NCBI GenBank assembly: GCA_963682175.1
Contig: OY821772.1
Span: 44,724,925-44,788,924 of the forward strand
Direction of reading: 5' to 3'
DNA length: 64,000 nucleotides
From: Triglochin maritima
Taxonomy: Eukaryota; Streptophyta; Magnoliopsida; Alismatales; Juncaginaceae
The translations under genes were made by a program, and so were the position numbers. The notes beneath the pieces are model-generated. The model was not told the DNA's origin. It did not search any database and saw only the letters and a list, made by a program, of their open reading frames with translations. Shown here one piece after another: positions 34,435 to 46,258 of this stretch. Position 1 is the stretch's first letter, and every line of letters starts with the position of its first letter.

Positions 34435-34794
34435 GAGGGGCGATGCTAGAAATTAAGTGAAGATGATAGAATTTGTGAGGACCATAAAAAAAATCGAGCA
34501 TTCATTAATTTAGTTTGAAATGGAGTGTAAGTAGGTATTTTACTCATAGCAAAGTAACTGTACTAAACTAATTGCACAAAATTATATTTAATCGTATTAT
34601 TATTGGTATTCATAAATAGTGAAAATACTTCAAGGGCAAAATATAAAGGATTAAAAAACCGAAGGGTCAGAATCTTATAAGGTCTTTCAAAAATAGACAA
34701 AATACCAAAAAACTTGTCAAAATCTAAAAGAACAAAAAAAATCCAAGGATCGAGATCGCCCGGCCTCCCCTTCCATAAGGTGGCGCCACCCCTG
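34435..34794. mobile_element. hAT (Tip100-like) miniature element, 360 bp
   Basis: The left end reads GAGGGGCGATGCTAGAAATT and the reverse complement of the right end CAGGGGTGGCGCCACC, the CAGGGGCGG-type ends of Tip100-like hAT elements. Flanks are GCCAACAA (34427-34434) and GCCAACTG (34795-34802), agreeing in 6 of 8 bases. No coding capacity is seen; the 88-codon minus frame inside is not a known protein. Confidence 0.68.
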
Positions 34795-34812
34795 GCCAAC
34801 TGGCTACAACAA

Positions 34813-34841
34813 CATATCATACTGGTCACCAGTATGATATG
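34813..34841. repeat. 29-bp near-perfect palindrome
   Basis: Arms CATATCATACTGGT and ACCAGTATGATATG are exact inverted copies with one base between them. It lies 18 bp outside the hAT miniature element. A related half-site (CTAGTATGATATG) occurs at about 38179 in the second GTCGAC-rich block. Function unknown. Confidence 0.85.
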
Positions 34842-36450
34842 TCACTCTCTCTCTCTTCAAATTATTATCCGCAATCATACCTGAACACATCCAATCTAAC
34901 GAGAAACATTTAGACCTCCAATATTAAAAGTAGACACGTACGCAAGTAACGCAACTAAACAACAACTACGATACCCACATAAAGAAGTACACAAGGCAAC
35001 ATGAAGTGATCTTAATCCCATAAGTAGGCAGTACGTGGTAGAATCAAATGGTTGGTGGACAACAGGAAATCTCACAGGGTAGACACAGACGGGTTGTTGA
35101 TGTTTGGCCATCGACAATGCTCCAATTATTCGGAGCAGGTAAGTTTGTTTTCAAGTGGGTCAAGAAAGACGTCGGTTGTTCTACATTCCTAACCATTGGC
35201 CTCCCATCAACTTAGCATATATACCAACACATGCATGATGTCCCTAGAACTGTTCATTGGTCCCATAAGATTATGGATGTTGATTATAGTTGTCGCCTTG
35301 TTGTTCCTGCTACAGACTTTTCTTCTTACGGCTCCTCTCTTTTTTGTTCCTGTCAAAGTTTCGAACTTGTCCTAGTGATCAAGCAATTTACATCGAATTA
35401 AGAAGCAATTGGAAATTAATTTTAGACGTGTGATATTACTTGGATACATACAACTACGCAAGTACCGATCACGCTTTTGATTGTAGAGCTTAGATTAGTT
35501 TTGTCATTCGAAAGGTTATTTTTGATTCTTTTATGCTTTATCCTGTACTTTTTTCTCTTGTGCAATCTAAAAAAAATCGAGTAAAATGAAATGCTTTTCC
35601 GTTTTACAAGTTTTGGATGTTTAACTAATCAATATAGAATTAGTCTGGTCGTTTGAAATGTTGGGGCTTTGATTTGATACCCCACACCTAACGGGCTAAC
35701 ATACAAGAAAACATTAGTATATCTTAATCACAAAATTAAATAACGAACTACAGTCTTGCTGTTGACCTGACGAAGCTTTGACCAACGTATTAGTTTTCTA
35801 AATTGTTGGTGAATAAATTTTCCAACTTTTTAACGCAAGGCTACGAACAATCCGAATTTAACTTCTTGAGAATATACAATCCTAATTTTTCTCAAAGCTA
35901 GGCAACTTTGGGTCCCATTACCCTCCTTAATATCTCAATTAATTCCAACTACTCCACGAAGGCAAGTGACGCGTTCGGTAGATACATGTGGATGATGATG
36001 CTCGAGTTTGATTTGATAAGGGTTGATTAGAGTCTACACTATCTTCTGTTTTTAGCTTGTTTTGCATGCCTTCGTCAATAATTCCTTCGTGTGTTCTTTA
36101 TCTCACCTAATCCAATGTGTTTGTCTGTTGTCGTTAGGTAATATTGTCACAATCAAAAACCAACTGATGATAGCAACAGAAATTGGCATTTTTTGTGTAA
36201 TTAGCCATGGTTAAGATGAAGCTGGAGTGCATATAAAGACAAAGGGATTCATTATTAAGATCGATAGTTTAAAGATTTTGTAATTTAAGGAACATGCATT
36301 TGGATATTCGAAGATTTAGCTTATTTTTATGAGTTATTATATGAACATCCTTATCTCAACCTTGCTTAAAGGGTAAAATCCTAATCCCGAGTTTTGTGGG
36401 GGTTTGCACGGGGAAGGAGGAGTGGTGAGGGGTATGGGCTAAGGGTGTAG
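34842..36450. other. Intergenic; nothing recognised
   Basis: AT-rich sequence with scattered short frames and no motif, repeat boundary or RNA gene recognised. Confidence 0.45.
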
Positions 36451-36499
36451 GGGAATGGTGGGGTGTGTTACCTTGGGTTTTGTTTTGGACAAAAGCAAA

Positions 36500-38560
36500 C
36501 TCATCTCACTCCATTCTTCTTCTTCATTTTCCTTCTCCCTGACTCATCTCTCTCACTTTCTTCTCTCTGTTTCCGGAGAACATAGGAGACCACAGCTCCG
36601 ACGTGTGGCAGCGAGCGGGGTACTCGGGTGTGAGACGAGCGGAGGCAGTCGTACAGGGGTTGTTGTTCGGAGGCAGACGTTGCACGAGCGAGGCTCCATC
36701 GAGTTTCTTCATCCTAAGAGGTATGTCGGTTTAATAGTGTGTTTTTGTTACTCACATAAGTGGTGTGAAGTGTTGGCTGGTCGGTGGAGGTCGGAGACCT
36801 TGCTGGCGTTGTGTATGCAGTAAGTTAGACCTAGCTCGACTAGGTAGTTTCCGACCAACGGTCGACCAGTGCCTTCGAGCGGTCGACCGAACGTAGTGTA
36901 AATGCCTGATTTTAACCAACACTGGGCGAACGATGTCTTGTGGTGGTCGACCGGTTGTACTTATGCTGGTAGGTTTGAGGAATGCATGTTGTTTTTCAGT
37001 CGACTAAGACCTTTGAGCCGGTCGATTGTTCCTTTCTGGACAGGTCTGGACAGAGCGTAAACGATCTAAACGGTCGAATGCTTTTAACTTTGTCTGACTG
37101 GTGTTTTAAGTAACTAATGTTTGTTCAACCGATTGATTGATAGTTCGACCGATAGATGACTAGAACTGCTAGGTTGCCCCTGATAGGATTCCGTCGACTG
37201 GAACCCCTAAGTCGGTCGACCATTTGACTAGTATGACTTTGACATTGTCCGGATTTTGACCACGTATCGGTCAACCAGTTTTATATGATTGTTCGACCGT
37301 TTGGGTTTAGGTTATGAGCAGAGAGTTCGACCATTGCAGACATTTGTTCGATCGGACTCCTTAGGAACGATCAACCGTTTGTGCTCAGAACCGAATTCCC
37401 TGTCATAGTGTAGTGTCAACTCTGTTCACGGAAACCTGTGTCCTCGCTTAGTGCGTGAGTCATGAGGTGACGGTAGGTGCGTTGATCGTGTCTGCCCAGG
37501 GACCACCAAGTGGAAGAGTGTGAGTACTTGGTATGAGTCACCTCTGTTGATAGACTATGGCATAATGTAATGATGTACTGACTCTCAGTAGAGTAGTAGA
37601 CATGAGGGATCACGGATCCTAATGTATGATGATGCATGACTCTTGGAGCATAATGATCAGGCGGACTACAGGTCGGAACCGTCCGATGTTGTGTCAGACG
37701 TATGTTGTACCGTCTGATGTTGTGTTGGATGTATGTTGTATCGTCGATGTTGTGTCAGCGATGTCGCCGATGTTGTTTCGGCGATGATGTTGTCGACGAT
37801 GTTCCGGTTATGATGTTGTCGATGTTGTTCCGACTATGATACCTCAACTAGGCACCTAATAAGTGATTGTTGGATCGGCCTGAGCGACGGCTTCATCGGT
37901 GTGGTGTTGACCATGATGATTCAAATCTGATTCTTCTGACGCGGAAGTGCGGACGCTCCTCACCGAACCCTTGCTAAAGTAGTCGCGTGTGGGGGTGCGT
38001 TGTCTACTGCCCGTAAGACTGTGTGTGCCTACAGTAAGTCTCCGAGGGAGACTCGATGATGTTTGTTAGACAGATGTCCTTTTTGACAATTGGAGGGTGT
38101 TTGATGATGATTGTAGGATCGGTGTCATGTTTTACCATTGGGGAATATGTTTCCTTACTATTGATGACATGACATGTCACTAGTATGATATGTTCATTTT
38201 ATTGTAATGTTGCATTCATTTATGTGAGTTTGGCATACTGAGTTTCCTAATAGGAAACTCATGCATTGTTGTTTCAATTATGTTTTAGGACTGCAGTAGG
38301 TTTTGTGGGGTGGTGACAGCGGGCACACACATTTTGGGGTCAGGATTCTCTTCGGACTGTTCGAGGTTGTCATGATTACCTGTATTCTTTTCGTTGTATT
38401 GATGTAATCATGTATTTTGACAAACTCTGTTATATTTAGTGCATCGACTGATTATTTATATGAGTAACATTTCTCACTTTGATGATCGTTATTTTGAGAT
38501 CTTTTATTGTTAAAATTTTAAATTTTCTGTTGTTTCGAAATGTTACATAAAGAATGACGG
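36500..38560. repeat. Dispersed repeat block with GTCGACC-rich array, copy 2
   Basis: The architecture mirrors the block at 1.9-3.05 kb. A CT-rich stretch (36515-36570) is followed by a G+C-rich segment ending in a donor-like AAGAGGTATGTC (36716-36727), then an array of about seventeen TCGACC-type motifs (36835-37390), then degenerate tandem arrays (37675-37845, GATGTTGT-rich). The end contains GTGGGGTGGTGACAGCGGGC (38308-38327). No supported coding frame. It is probably a non-coding retroelement derivative; termini were not found. Confidence 0.55.
37675..37845. repeat. GATGTTGT-rich degenerate tandem repeat
   Basis: Units of the type GTCCGATGTTGTGTCAGACG and GTCGATGTTGTTTCGGCGAT recur about eight times in 170 bp with a period near 18-35 bp. 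Part of the GTCGAC-rich dispersed block. Confidence 0.65.
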
Positions 38561-39208
38561 GTGCTCACATTTGTGTATACCAAAGAAAAAAGTGCGTTGT
38601 GATTAATGGAGTAAATACTATTATACAGAAATTCTCTAGTAAGTCTAAGGCTATTTAGAAAAATTAAACTCCCACAATATCCAACACTCATTTCAAATTA
38701 TAAGGTAGATTAAGATAAAAATGGTTATGTTAATGAATGATGAGATTAACTGTAAATAAGATCCAATGGTGAGATTATAAGGGACTTAAATTAAATTTGA
38801 CGAGTCATGTACGCCGTAGAACTTGACCATACTATTATAATCAAAAGTTGTATGTTTCAGACGAGGGTTCGTTGTTGGCCTGGACTAAATATTATATAAT
38901 GTACGAACATTCACCCTGTAGATTGCAGTCGTCCTTTTTGTATCGAATGTACGCATGAGCAAACGTAAAAATGGTGGTAACGGTGCCATGCTTTGTCCAA
39001 AATCGAGGTCCACATTATTAAATTTATTATTACATCTAAGATGTCGTCTATTACGAGGAAAACGATCTTATTGTTCTAAACAAACGGAATCAAACTATGA
39101 TTTAATATATAGAGGAAAATGAAATTGTGATTTATAATATAAGCCGAATCACTTTTTGGTTTTGAACCGCCAAATATTTGTGTTTGCCATGAGTCAAACC
39201 TCTTTGGG
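38561..39208. other. Intergenic; nothing recognised
   Basis: AT-rich sequence with no frame, repeat or motif of note. Confidence 0.45.
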
Positions 39209-39275
39209 CACGAGGCGGATGCAGATTTTTTTTTGGGTGAGGCAGAATTCGATTTTTTTGTTGAGGATCAACAAC

Positions 39276-39685
39276 TATAAGATTATATTTTAAATAAATT
39301 ATTTAATAAAAAATAAAAAAATGAAAATATCATTTCTATTTTTAACATTTTTTCAAACTTGAATACATTAACATTTAAACATCTTTAAAAAAATTACAAT
39401 CATAAAACACCACACATCATTTAAATTGATTTTGTTCTTACAACTCAAATTCTAATATCCAAACGCAAAACAGATGGCTTGAGAATATGATATTTTAAAT
39501 AAATTATTTAATATAAAAACATTGAAAATATCATTCCTATTTTTTATATTTTTTCAAACCTGGATATATTAAAAATTCAAACATCGAAAATAAATTTTTA
39601 AACCATAAAACACGACACATCAGTTAAATTGATTTGATTCTTACAAATCAAATTCCAATATTCAAACACAAAACATGTGGTTCAG
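39276..39685. repeat. 205-bp tandem duplication
   Basis: TATTTTAAATAAATTATTTA starts at 39286 and again at 39491. The two units stay aligned through 'aaaatatcat(t)cctattttt', 'tttttcaaac', 'cataaaacac', 'ttaaattgatt' and 'caaa(c)acaaaac'. The units differ at many positions, so the duplication is not recent. Confidence 0.8.
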
Positions 39686-40159
39686 GAAGATTTATTGGCT
39701 ATGTTATTATTACAACCTTTAAATTTATTATTCATTTTACGACTCTTATGTACGAATGACCTTGATGAATAAGTTTCCGATAAATGATAATTTATTTTTA
39801 GTTTTCATTCCATTTTTAGTGAACAAACGAATTCGACAGTATCAAAGTGAGATATAACATGTCAATAAACATAATTGTACTAGAAAGGTAAGATTCAACA
39901 TCATAATCAAAAAAAGTCAAAATCTTAAACATCCACCGCCTAACTAAAATCTATGCCATTTTCATTTTTCAACTAAAAATTCATAAAACTTACATGACAA
40001 AATGCAAATCAAAGATTATAGCTTATTTTCTAAATATAATTGTTCAAAAGAACTCCAAAGTCCCCAATTTGAATCAAATTGTCCATAAACTTAATTTTTT
40101 TCAAAATATTATCTTAACTTCTCTCAAATCTCAAATTAAACCATAATTAAACAATTATA

Positions 40160-40250
40160 CCACCAACTTCAAGATACTACACTAAAATTTATAGCATTGA
40201 ATAAACAAAATTGGAAACTTCAAGATACTACACTTAAATCTATAGGATTG
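40160..40250. repeat. 54-bp tandem pair
   Basis: ACTTCAAGATACTACACT followed by (a/t)aaa(t)ttatag.attgaata appears at about 40168 and again at about 40217, just inside the right end of the possible hAT element. Confidence 0.7.
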
Positions 40251-40335
40251 AATATAAAAAATTAGGGATCTTTTTTTGTTGTAAAATCTGGATGGGGCAG
40301 GTGCCCCACCTGCCCCCTACGTGGCTCCGCCACTG

Positions 40336-42067
40336 ACGAATATGAATGCAACAGAACCTCTTGTTTATCAAATCAATGATATTATATGTGTATAGATGGA
40401 ATAATTCAAGAAGAAAAAACAATTTCAACCCAAAGACTACGTGAAACACATCGATACAATTCCGAAACAATAAAAACTTATTTTACATGTATGTTTTAGT
40501 TAGTGTTTTTTTCTTGAAAGTGATAGAAAAAAAATTCGATTGAAAGGCGAGAGTAACATACATAGTCACCCAAATACTACAAAAAAGTAACAAAACCTAA
40601 AGACCTAGGGAATAAAATGAATAAAATAACGCATGCAAAAATTAATCTATCAGCCACCTAAAGCTCCAAAGTTCAGAGTGCAACGTCATGCTCTTTTGAA
40701 ATGAACTTGTTTATGTTTATTTCAATTTTCAACTTCTTGCAAATTTTTGACAGTCTAGATGCTTGTATTAAAACTTCGATGTTCTTGTTCAAGTTCACTT
40801 TTCTTAAAAAAAAACTTCTACCCTTGGATATTTCATTACAATCATCTAAAATATAGCGGGATAGAGTTATTTCGAAATGAAAAAAAATCCCCAAAGGTGA
40901 AAGATAAAATCATAAGGCACTGGGGTTTGAATCCTATCGTCGTAAATAATTCATAAGTTTTTTAAATTGTAATATTTTTCTATTAACATAGTCCAGGAAA
41001 GAAAGATAATAGGAGAAAAATCCAAACACGGTGGGTTGCGGTTTGAGCTTACAACCTTTTGATTGAGAATACCCCACGATATAACTCAACTCAACTTGGT
41101 TGTAAACAATTCATAAGTAATGGGACGCATATCAAGAACTCAAAGAAACATTAATTATTAAAATAAATAAATTTCATACCGCTCCTATAAAAAACGGTTA
41201 CACTTTTCTAGTCCACTAAGTAACTGCAAATTCAACATAAATATCTTTGTACATATGTCGTATATCTCATGAAACAAGTTCTAATCTGACGCTCATAACA
41301 ATCACCGAGACGTAGGTTTTAGCATTTGAGGATCCACAATTGGACCCAGACGTTACCATTTATTTTTACTTGATTTGAGAATCTACTTTCACACAGTTTT
41401 TTCATAAGACGCCAACTTTTTGAACGTTCTTTTCCCTTGGGTAATAAATTTAGATCCATGAGTTTAAAAAAAATCCCAACAAAGTTAATTGGACAAAAAA
41501 TTCCTTCAAATTCTATAAATATCCTAGATGTTTTAGTCACCAAGTTGCTACATGTATTTTTTTTAGTTAGGTTTTCAGAATATACTTCAAACGTATTTTT
41601 TCAAACTTGTTGATGTATTTTTTCCGAAAATAACTTGTTAGTGTGTTAAAGGATCTTTATTTGTAGTAATATAAGTGTGTTTTTAATTTTGCAATTTAAA
41701 AAAGTTACATGTATATTGACCCAACTAAGATGAACAATATCAAGATTAATTAATTTTGAAAATTATATTGAGAAAGATTTATAGATCTACTTGGGTTGAA
41801 AGTTAAAAAATAGTTAACCATATATAACATTTAAATAGATGGGGTTTTTTCTATAAAATGATACATCAAATTTTGAAACATATACAACCAACTTATACGT
41901 GTGTTTGACATCTAGGAGGGTATCTGAAATGCAATTTTTTTTTTATAAAACTCAAACTCTAATGTCCTAAATAGAAGGAAAAAAACTCGTCTCGTAAACT
42001 TTTAACTCTTAAAAAATTATTAACATCTCAAATGTAGTTTTTGAGAATCTCATACTCAGAAGCTAAA
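40336..42067. other. Intergenic; nothing recognised
   Basis: AT-rich. Frames of 65-75 codons carry no recognisable motif. Confidence 0.45.
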
Positions 42068-42729
42068 GGTGCGTTTGGATTGGATTCTTGTGACATGATT
42101 CTTGTGAGAATTCAGATTCTAAGTGAAAAATGTAAGAATCACGATTCTTAAAAGAATCAAAATTCGTTTGGATGGAGAAAAAAATATTGCTCATGATTCT
42201 AAATGTTTAATGATCAGTATGCTCCTAGATTTAAATTTATATTGTTATTAGATTACTATTGTAAGATATGATATGATTTTTTTTACTAATGTAGAAATAT
42301 TTATGTTATTTTCTAATATTAAAAATTGTCATAAAATACAATGTATATGAAATTTATCTAATAAATATCGGAAAATATAAAAACATGTTTAAATTAAAAA
42401 AATATCGTAAATTCATCAAGTTTATTAAAAATATAATATATATATATATGACATTTATAGTTTCTAATTAGAAATTTATCGAATAAAAATATTAAAATAT
42501 GAGGGTATTTGATAGATATAACTGAGGGTAATATGGTAAATGTGACTCTAGAATTTGGATTTTTGCAAGAAACTATAAAAATCCAGCTTCTTCTTTCGAT
42601 ACAAACTTCGTTATTAAGAGTCAGAGATTCTTACAGAATCTGGAAGCTGATTTTCTATTTGTGAAACACAATTGGATTCTTACCGGATTCATGCTCCAAT
42701 CCAGCTAAGAATTTGTTACCAAACACACC
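42068..42729. mobile_element. Tourist/PIF-type MITE, 662 bp
   Basis: The left end GGTGCGTTTGGATTGG and the reverse complement of the right end GGTGTGTTTGGTAAC form a terminal inverted repeat of the GGTGCGTTTGG class. TAA lies directly after the right end (42730-42732) and one base before the left end (42064-42066), compatible with a TAA target duplication. ATTCTTGTGAGAATT-type words near both ends support a foldback structure. No coding frame. Confidence 0.68.
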
Positions 42730-44667
42730 TAAGTGTCCAAAGTCCAAACGGTCCGTCAACCTTATTTAACTTCTTCTTGAAGAAAAATCTTGCACACAAA
42801 TTCTTCTTCTCCAACATCCAAATAGTTAATTTTAAAAGTCAATAAGGTAAGTATATTACACTTCTTGTGTATAGTTGTATACTCGTTTTTTTTTCTCTCT
42901 CTCTCCCGAGTTCATTCTTTTTTCATGCTTATCTTCTTTCTATTTTTTATGATCTCATTTTAATCTTGCTTCTATAAAGAAGGTAGTGAAACAAAGTTTT
43001 GAATTTATTTATGTGTGGTTGCTTTAATGTGAAATATAATATTTGCCACCTAGAGTTTCATAAAAATAACATGATATTGACATGCATGTATTTAAAGATT
43101 GTTCTTATATAACACGCATGAAATTCAATCACTAAATACAAGCCGGGATGTAATCATTAAATATGGTTTTAACGGGTCGGCCCCGTCCCGGTCGTGCGCT
43201 GGATGACCCGGGCGTCGACCGGGTTGTGCCAACCCGGTTGGTCTGGGTTTTTTTTTGGTTTGGTTATTTGTTTTAATAATTAGGGGTTTATATTTTGATA
43301 AATAGTTAGGATTTAAGTAGTTTTAGTTTATATTTTGATAATAATTAGGGTTAAAGTTTATTATATTTTGATAACTGTTAGATTTTCAAAATCTAAACAC
43401 ACAAGTCGGTACAAAATTACTAATAAATATCAAGCCAAAATAAACATTGTGTTTGGCCATAAGACGTATGAGATTATTAATACAAATATAAATATTTTTC
43501 CAAATAGATTATTAATGTTTTTGGTAAATATAAATGATTTTGAAATTTAATAAAAATTGAAAAAGAAATTAATTATGTGGATGAAAGAAAATGAGATAAC
43601 CTAGGTCATGGTTAATGAGTAAATAACGAAGGAGAAATACGAGGTTAAATCATGATGACGTAACATGTTATTTGGAAGAGAAAGAAAATTGATGACCTGT
43701 GTGGATGTTCTTATATTAACTTATTTTAAGGACAAGGAGTAAAAAAAGAATTCTGTTACATACGTGACAATTGATAAGTGTTTGGTTTTCATGCATATTG
43801 GTTACAGATTGCGACAACCATGGTCTAAAAATGTTAAACTACTTTGAAAGATCATATTCAAAATTCCCCATCTAATAACTAATTTGATTTTTTCTATCTA
43901 TCGACAATCGTGTAATTTTTTACCCTAATTCAAGTGATTGATTCAACGCGAAATAACACTGTGAACAAAGTCACATTACTATGCTTACTCATTTAATTTT
44001 GAGCTTTAGAATTTGCACATGTTCTTCAATCTACCATGGTTTGTCATTTGATTACACATTCAATCATTGTTTTACTTTTTACTTGATCAATTTTCAGAAT
44101 TCTCAATATTTTTAACAAAAAAACCAACCAAGTTGTGACTTGTGACTTTGTGAGAGACACCAAAATTGAGTTGTATAAGATATTATTGTAAAGAGGTTGT
44201 CAAGTACTAAATGTACCGTATCGCTAATATACCATAATCCTAATGTAGTGTATTCAATTATTTAAGCAAAATCAGAAATTTTCAACCTCCTCACATAATA
44301 CATGCATGGTACCTCATAATTAAGTTTGAAACACACCACTCCAAATTCGTATCTGTCGTAATCACTTTTGTTTAACCAGTAGCCACTCGAATTGCCTATA
44401 TTAGGTTTTAAGAAGCTAATCACATTATTTGTTCAAGAATGAAGACAACATACAAGTCGATTTTATATTGAAAAATGTCATTTATCTTAGTAACTTTTTG
44501 TTTGATTTCGCAGGATTATTATTTTTTATTGGCCATTTATATGGTTTGGTAGCGCATATAATTAATTTTCCTAATTTGAGATTATTTTTTCTAAATCAAT
44601 AGGATATGTTATCACAATATTCATGATGTACATGTGGATATCTAATATGATTTATTGCAATATTTTT
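42730..44667. other. Intergenic with one possible MITE remnant
   Basis: AT-rich. A G+C-rich island at 43168-43245 is the only distinctive part and is listed separately. No gene. Confidence 0.45.
43165..43625. mobile_element. Probable relative of the 56.5-57.0 kb MITE
   Basis: A G+C-rich island with CCCGGGCGTCGACCGGGTTG and CCAACCCGGTTGG resembles the CCCGGGTCGTCGACCCGG/CCAACCCGG island at 56636-56690. It is followed by T-rich low-complexity DNA and closes with GGTCATGGTTAATGAGTAA, similar to AAGTCATGGTTAGTGATGG near 57020. Its own ends and target duplication could not be fixed. Confidence 0.38.
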
Positions 44668-45006
44668 CTAACCGATCTCGATCCCTCCAAGACGAACGTA
44701 AGGTAAGGACGGGACCTGGAAGAGCAAGAAGGAATGTTGCGACTCGGTGAAGTCAATGTCGCAGAAGAAGATCGGGTTGAAGTTATGGGTGTTGAGGGAG
44801 TGGGAGGAGGAGACGAGGGCGGACTCGGAGTGGAGATAGGGGAGGTGGAGGTGGAGGTCAGGTTTGTTGCGGAGGTGGGAGGCGTCGAAGAATACGACGA
44901 GGGTGTAGGGATGAGGCGTTGTTGGGGTAAGGATGCGGGAGACGAGGATGTCGGTGAGGTGGATGACGCCGGAGGGGGAGAGGGATTGGAGGGAGTGGAG
45001 ATTTTG
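44668..45006 (-). pseudogene. OST3/OST6-like oligosaccharyltransferase subunit fragment
   Basis: An open minus-strand stretch of about 110 codons without a start codon reads SPSGVIHLTDILVSR, then PYTLVVFFDASHLRNKPDLH, ESALVSSS, FFCDIDFTESQHSFLLFQ and LPYVRLGG. It then stops at a TAG after the unrelated residues IEIG. These are the conserved words of the thioredoxin-like luminal domain of plant OST3/OST6, the auxiliary subunit of the ER N-glycosylation complex. The signal peptide region and the four C-terminal membrane helices are missing. High G+C composition stands out from the flanks. The antisense frame at 44734-45057 is a shadow of this fragment. It is a truncated, probably transposon-moved copy; no element ends could be attached to it with confidence. 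Confidence 0.75.
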
Positions 45007-45319
45007 TTTTGGATTTTTCAGGAAGAGAAGGAATTAGGGGATTTTGGTTTGGGTTGATTTTATTTTTTAACTTATTTTATTAAATTTAAAATTTTGAAAA
45101 TGCAAATAAAGATTTTTCATTGGACTCAAATAAAGATTTTTCAGTGAACCAACACCAATTTAATTGTTGTCATCACAACTAACACTACCACAACTCCACT
45201 CCACTAATGCCACCACTACAAATTTTTAAGGATGTTAATATATCACATTATAATAAGTAATTGAATACATATTACATGTTGAAATAATAAACAAAAAGAA
45301 AAAAAACAGATGGTTCCAT

Positions 45320-45472
45320 TCCTGGGATGAACCAAACGGAAAGAATCGGATTTAGAATCCATTCATGATATAAACCAAACACTGGTCTGGAAATCAAGAA
45401 TAAGAATGATATTCATTCCAACATGGTATTAGATTTTGATTCCATTCCAACATTTCCAACCAAACACCCCTT
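45320..45472. mobile_element. Right end of a MITE, remnant
   Basis: The segment ends CCAACCAAACACCCC followed by TTAATA and contains ATTCCATTCCAACAT-type words typical of GGGGTGTTTGG-ended plant miniature elements. A matching left end was not found, so this is either truncated or the pairing was missed. Confidence 0.4.
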
Positions 45473-45999
45473 AATACTTTTTAAGATCACAAAACAACTA
45501 GCATGCAATCACCTTTGACCACAAAAACATTAATAATAATTAAAATAAACCAATATCACTTATTGAAAAATTCACAAATTTTCTAGTTTTTTACACCGAT
45601 TGTGTGTTCATGCACTACTTGGGCGGAAGACCCAAGTTCGATCCTAAGAGCACATTTAACAGCGCCCGGGCTACCCCCGGGCGCCCTGCACTCTCTCTCT
45701 GCCACGTCAGCTTCTCTCTCTGCCACGTCAGCTCACCCAACCCACCCAAAAAATCCCCTTATCCATGCCCAGGCTACCCCCACCCACCCTACACTCTCTT
45801 TCATCCACATCATTTCTTAATTAAAACAAATTTAATTCTCACACAACATTTAACAAAATACATTATATATAAATCTAATTCTAATTACATTATAATTATA
45901 ATTCGCGATATACTTATTATTACTATTAATTAATTAACAATATTAATCACTATTAAACACAAAATTTTGAATATTTGAAATTTGAATATTTGAATTTCG

Positions 46000-46158
46000 A
46001 AACGCGTGTGACTGCACAGTATACGCGTGATTGCACAGTATACGCGTGAATCAAAAGTAGTCCGCGTGAATCTACAGTATACGCGTGAAACAAAATAGTC
46101 CGCGTGAATGTACAGTATACGCGTGAAAGAAAAGTAATCCGCGTGATTGCACAGTATC
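46000..46158 (+). repeat. CGCGTG/ACAGTATACGCGTGA tandem array upstream of the ORF
   Basis: Eight CGCGTG cores occur in 160 bp, mostly as two alternating units: ACAGTATACGCGTGA and AGTAGTCCGCGTGAATC. The array ends just before a TATATATA stretch (46171-46178) and about 100 bp before the start codon. CGCGTG matches CGCG-box/CAMTA-type sites, but binding by the element's own Myb-like protein is equally possible. The role is inferred. Confidence 0.7.
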
Positions 46159-46258
46159 TAATTTTTTCTCTATATATACCCTACACAAAAATCACCTTAC
46201 ACCCCATATCTCTTCCACAAAACTCAAAACTCAACTTACATCCCATATTTCTCCCACA

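Larger units (their letters stand above)
39209..40335. mobile_element. Possible hAT (Tip100-like) non-autonomous element
   Basis: The reverse complement of the right end reads CAGTGGCGGAGCCACGTAGG, a typical Tip100-type hAT terminus. The left end reads CACGAGGCGGATGCAGATTT, which is similar with one extra base. The interior is AT-rich and contains a 205-bp tandem duplication and a 54-bp tandem pair. No 8-bp target duplication is visible (tctttggg against acgaatat), so the left boundary or the pairing may be wrong. Confidence 0.42.

Noticed and set aside
44734..45057. 107-codon Glu/Gly/Val-rich plus-strand frame
   Set aside because: It is the antisense reading of the OST3/OST6 fragment, whose minus-strand translation matches a real family.
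46000..46158. CRISPR-like alternating repeat pattern
   Set aside because: Units are degenerate, directly adjoining and in a plant transposon; there are no unique spacers of constant length and no cas genes.
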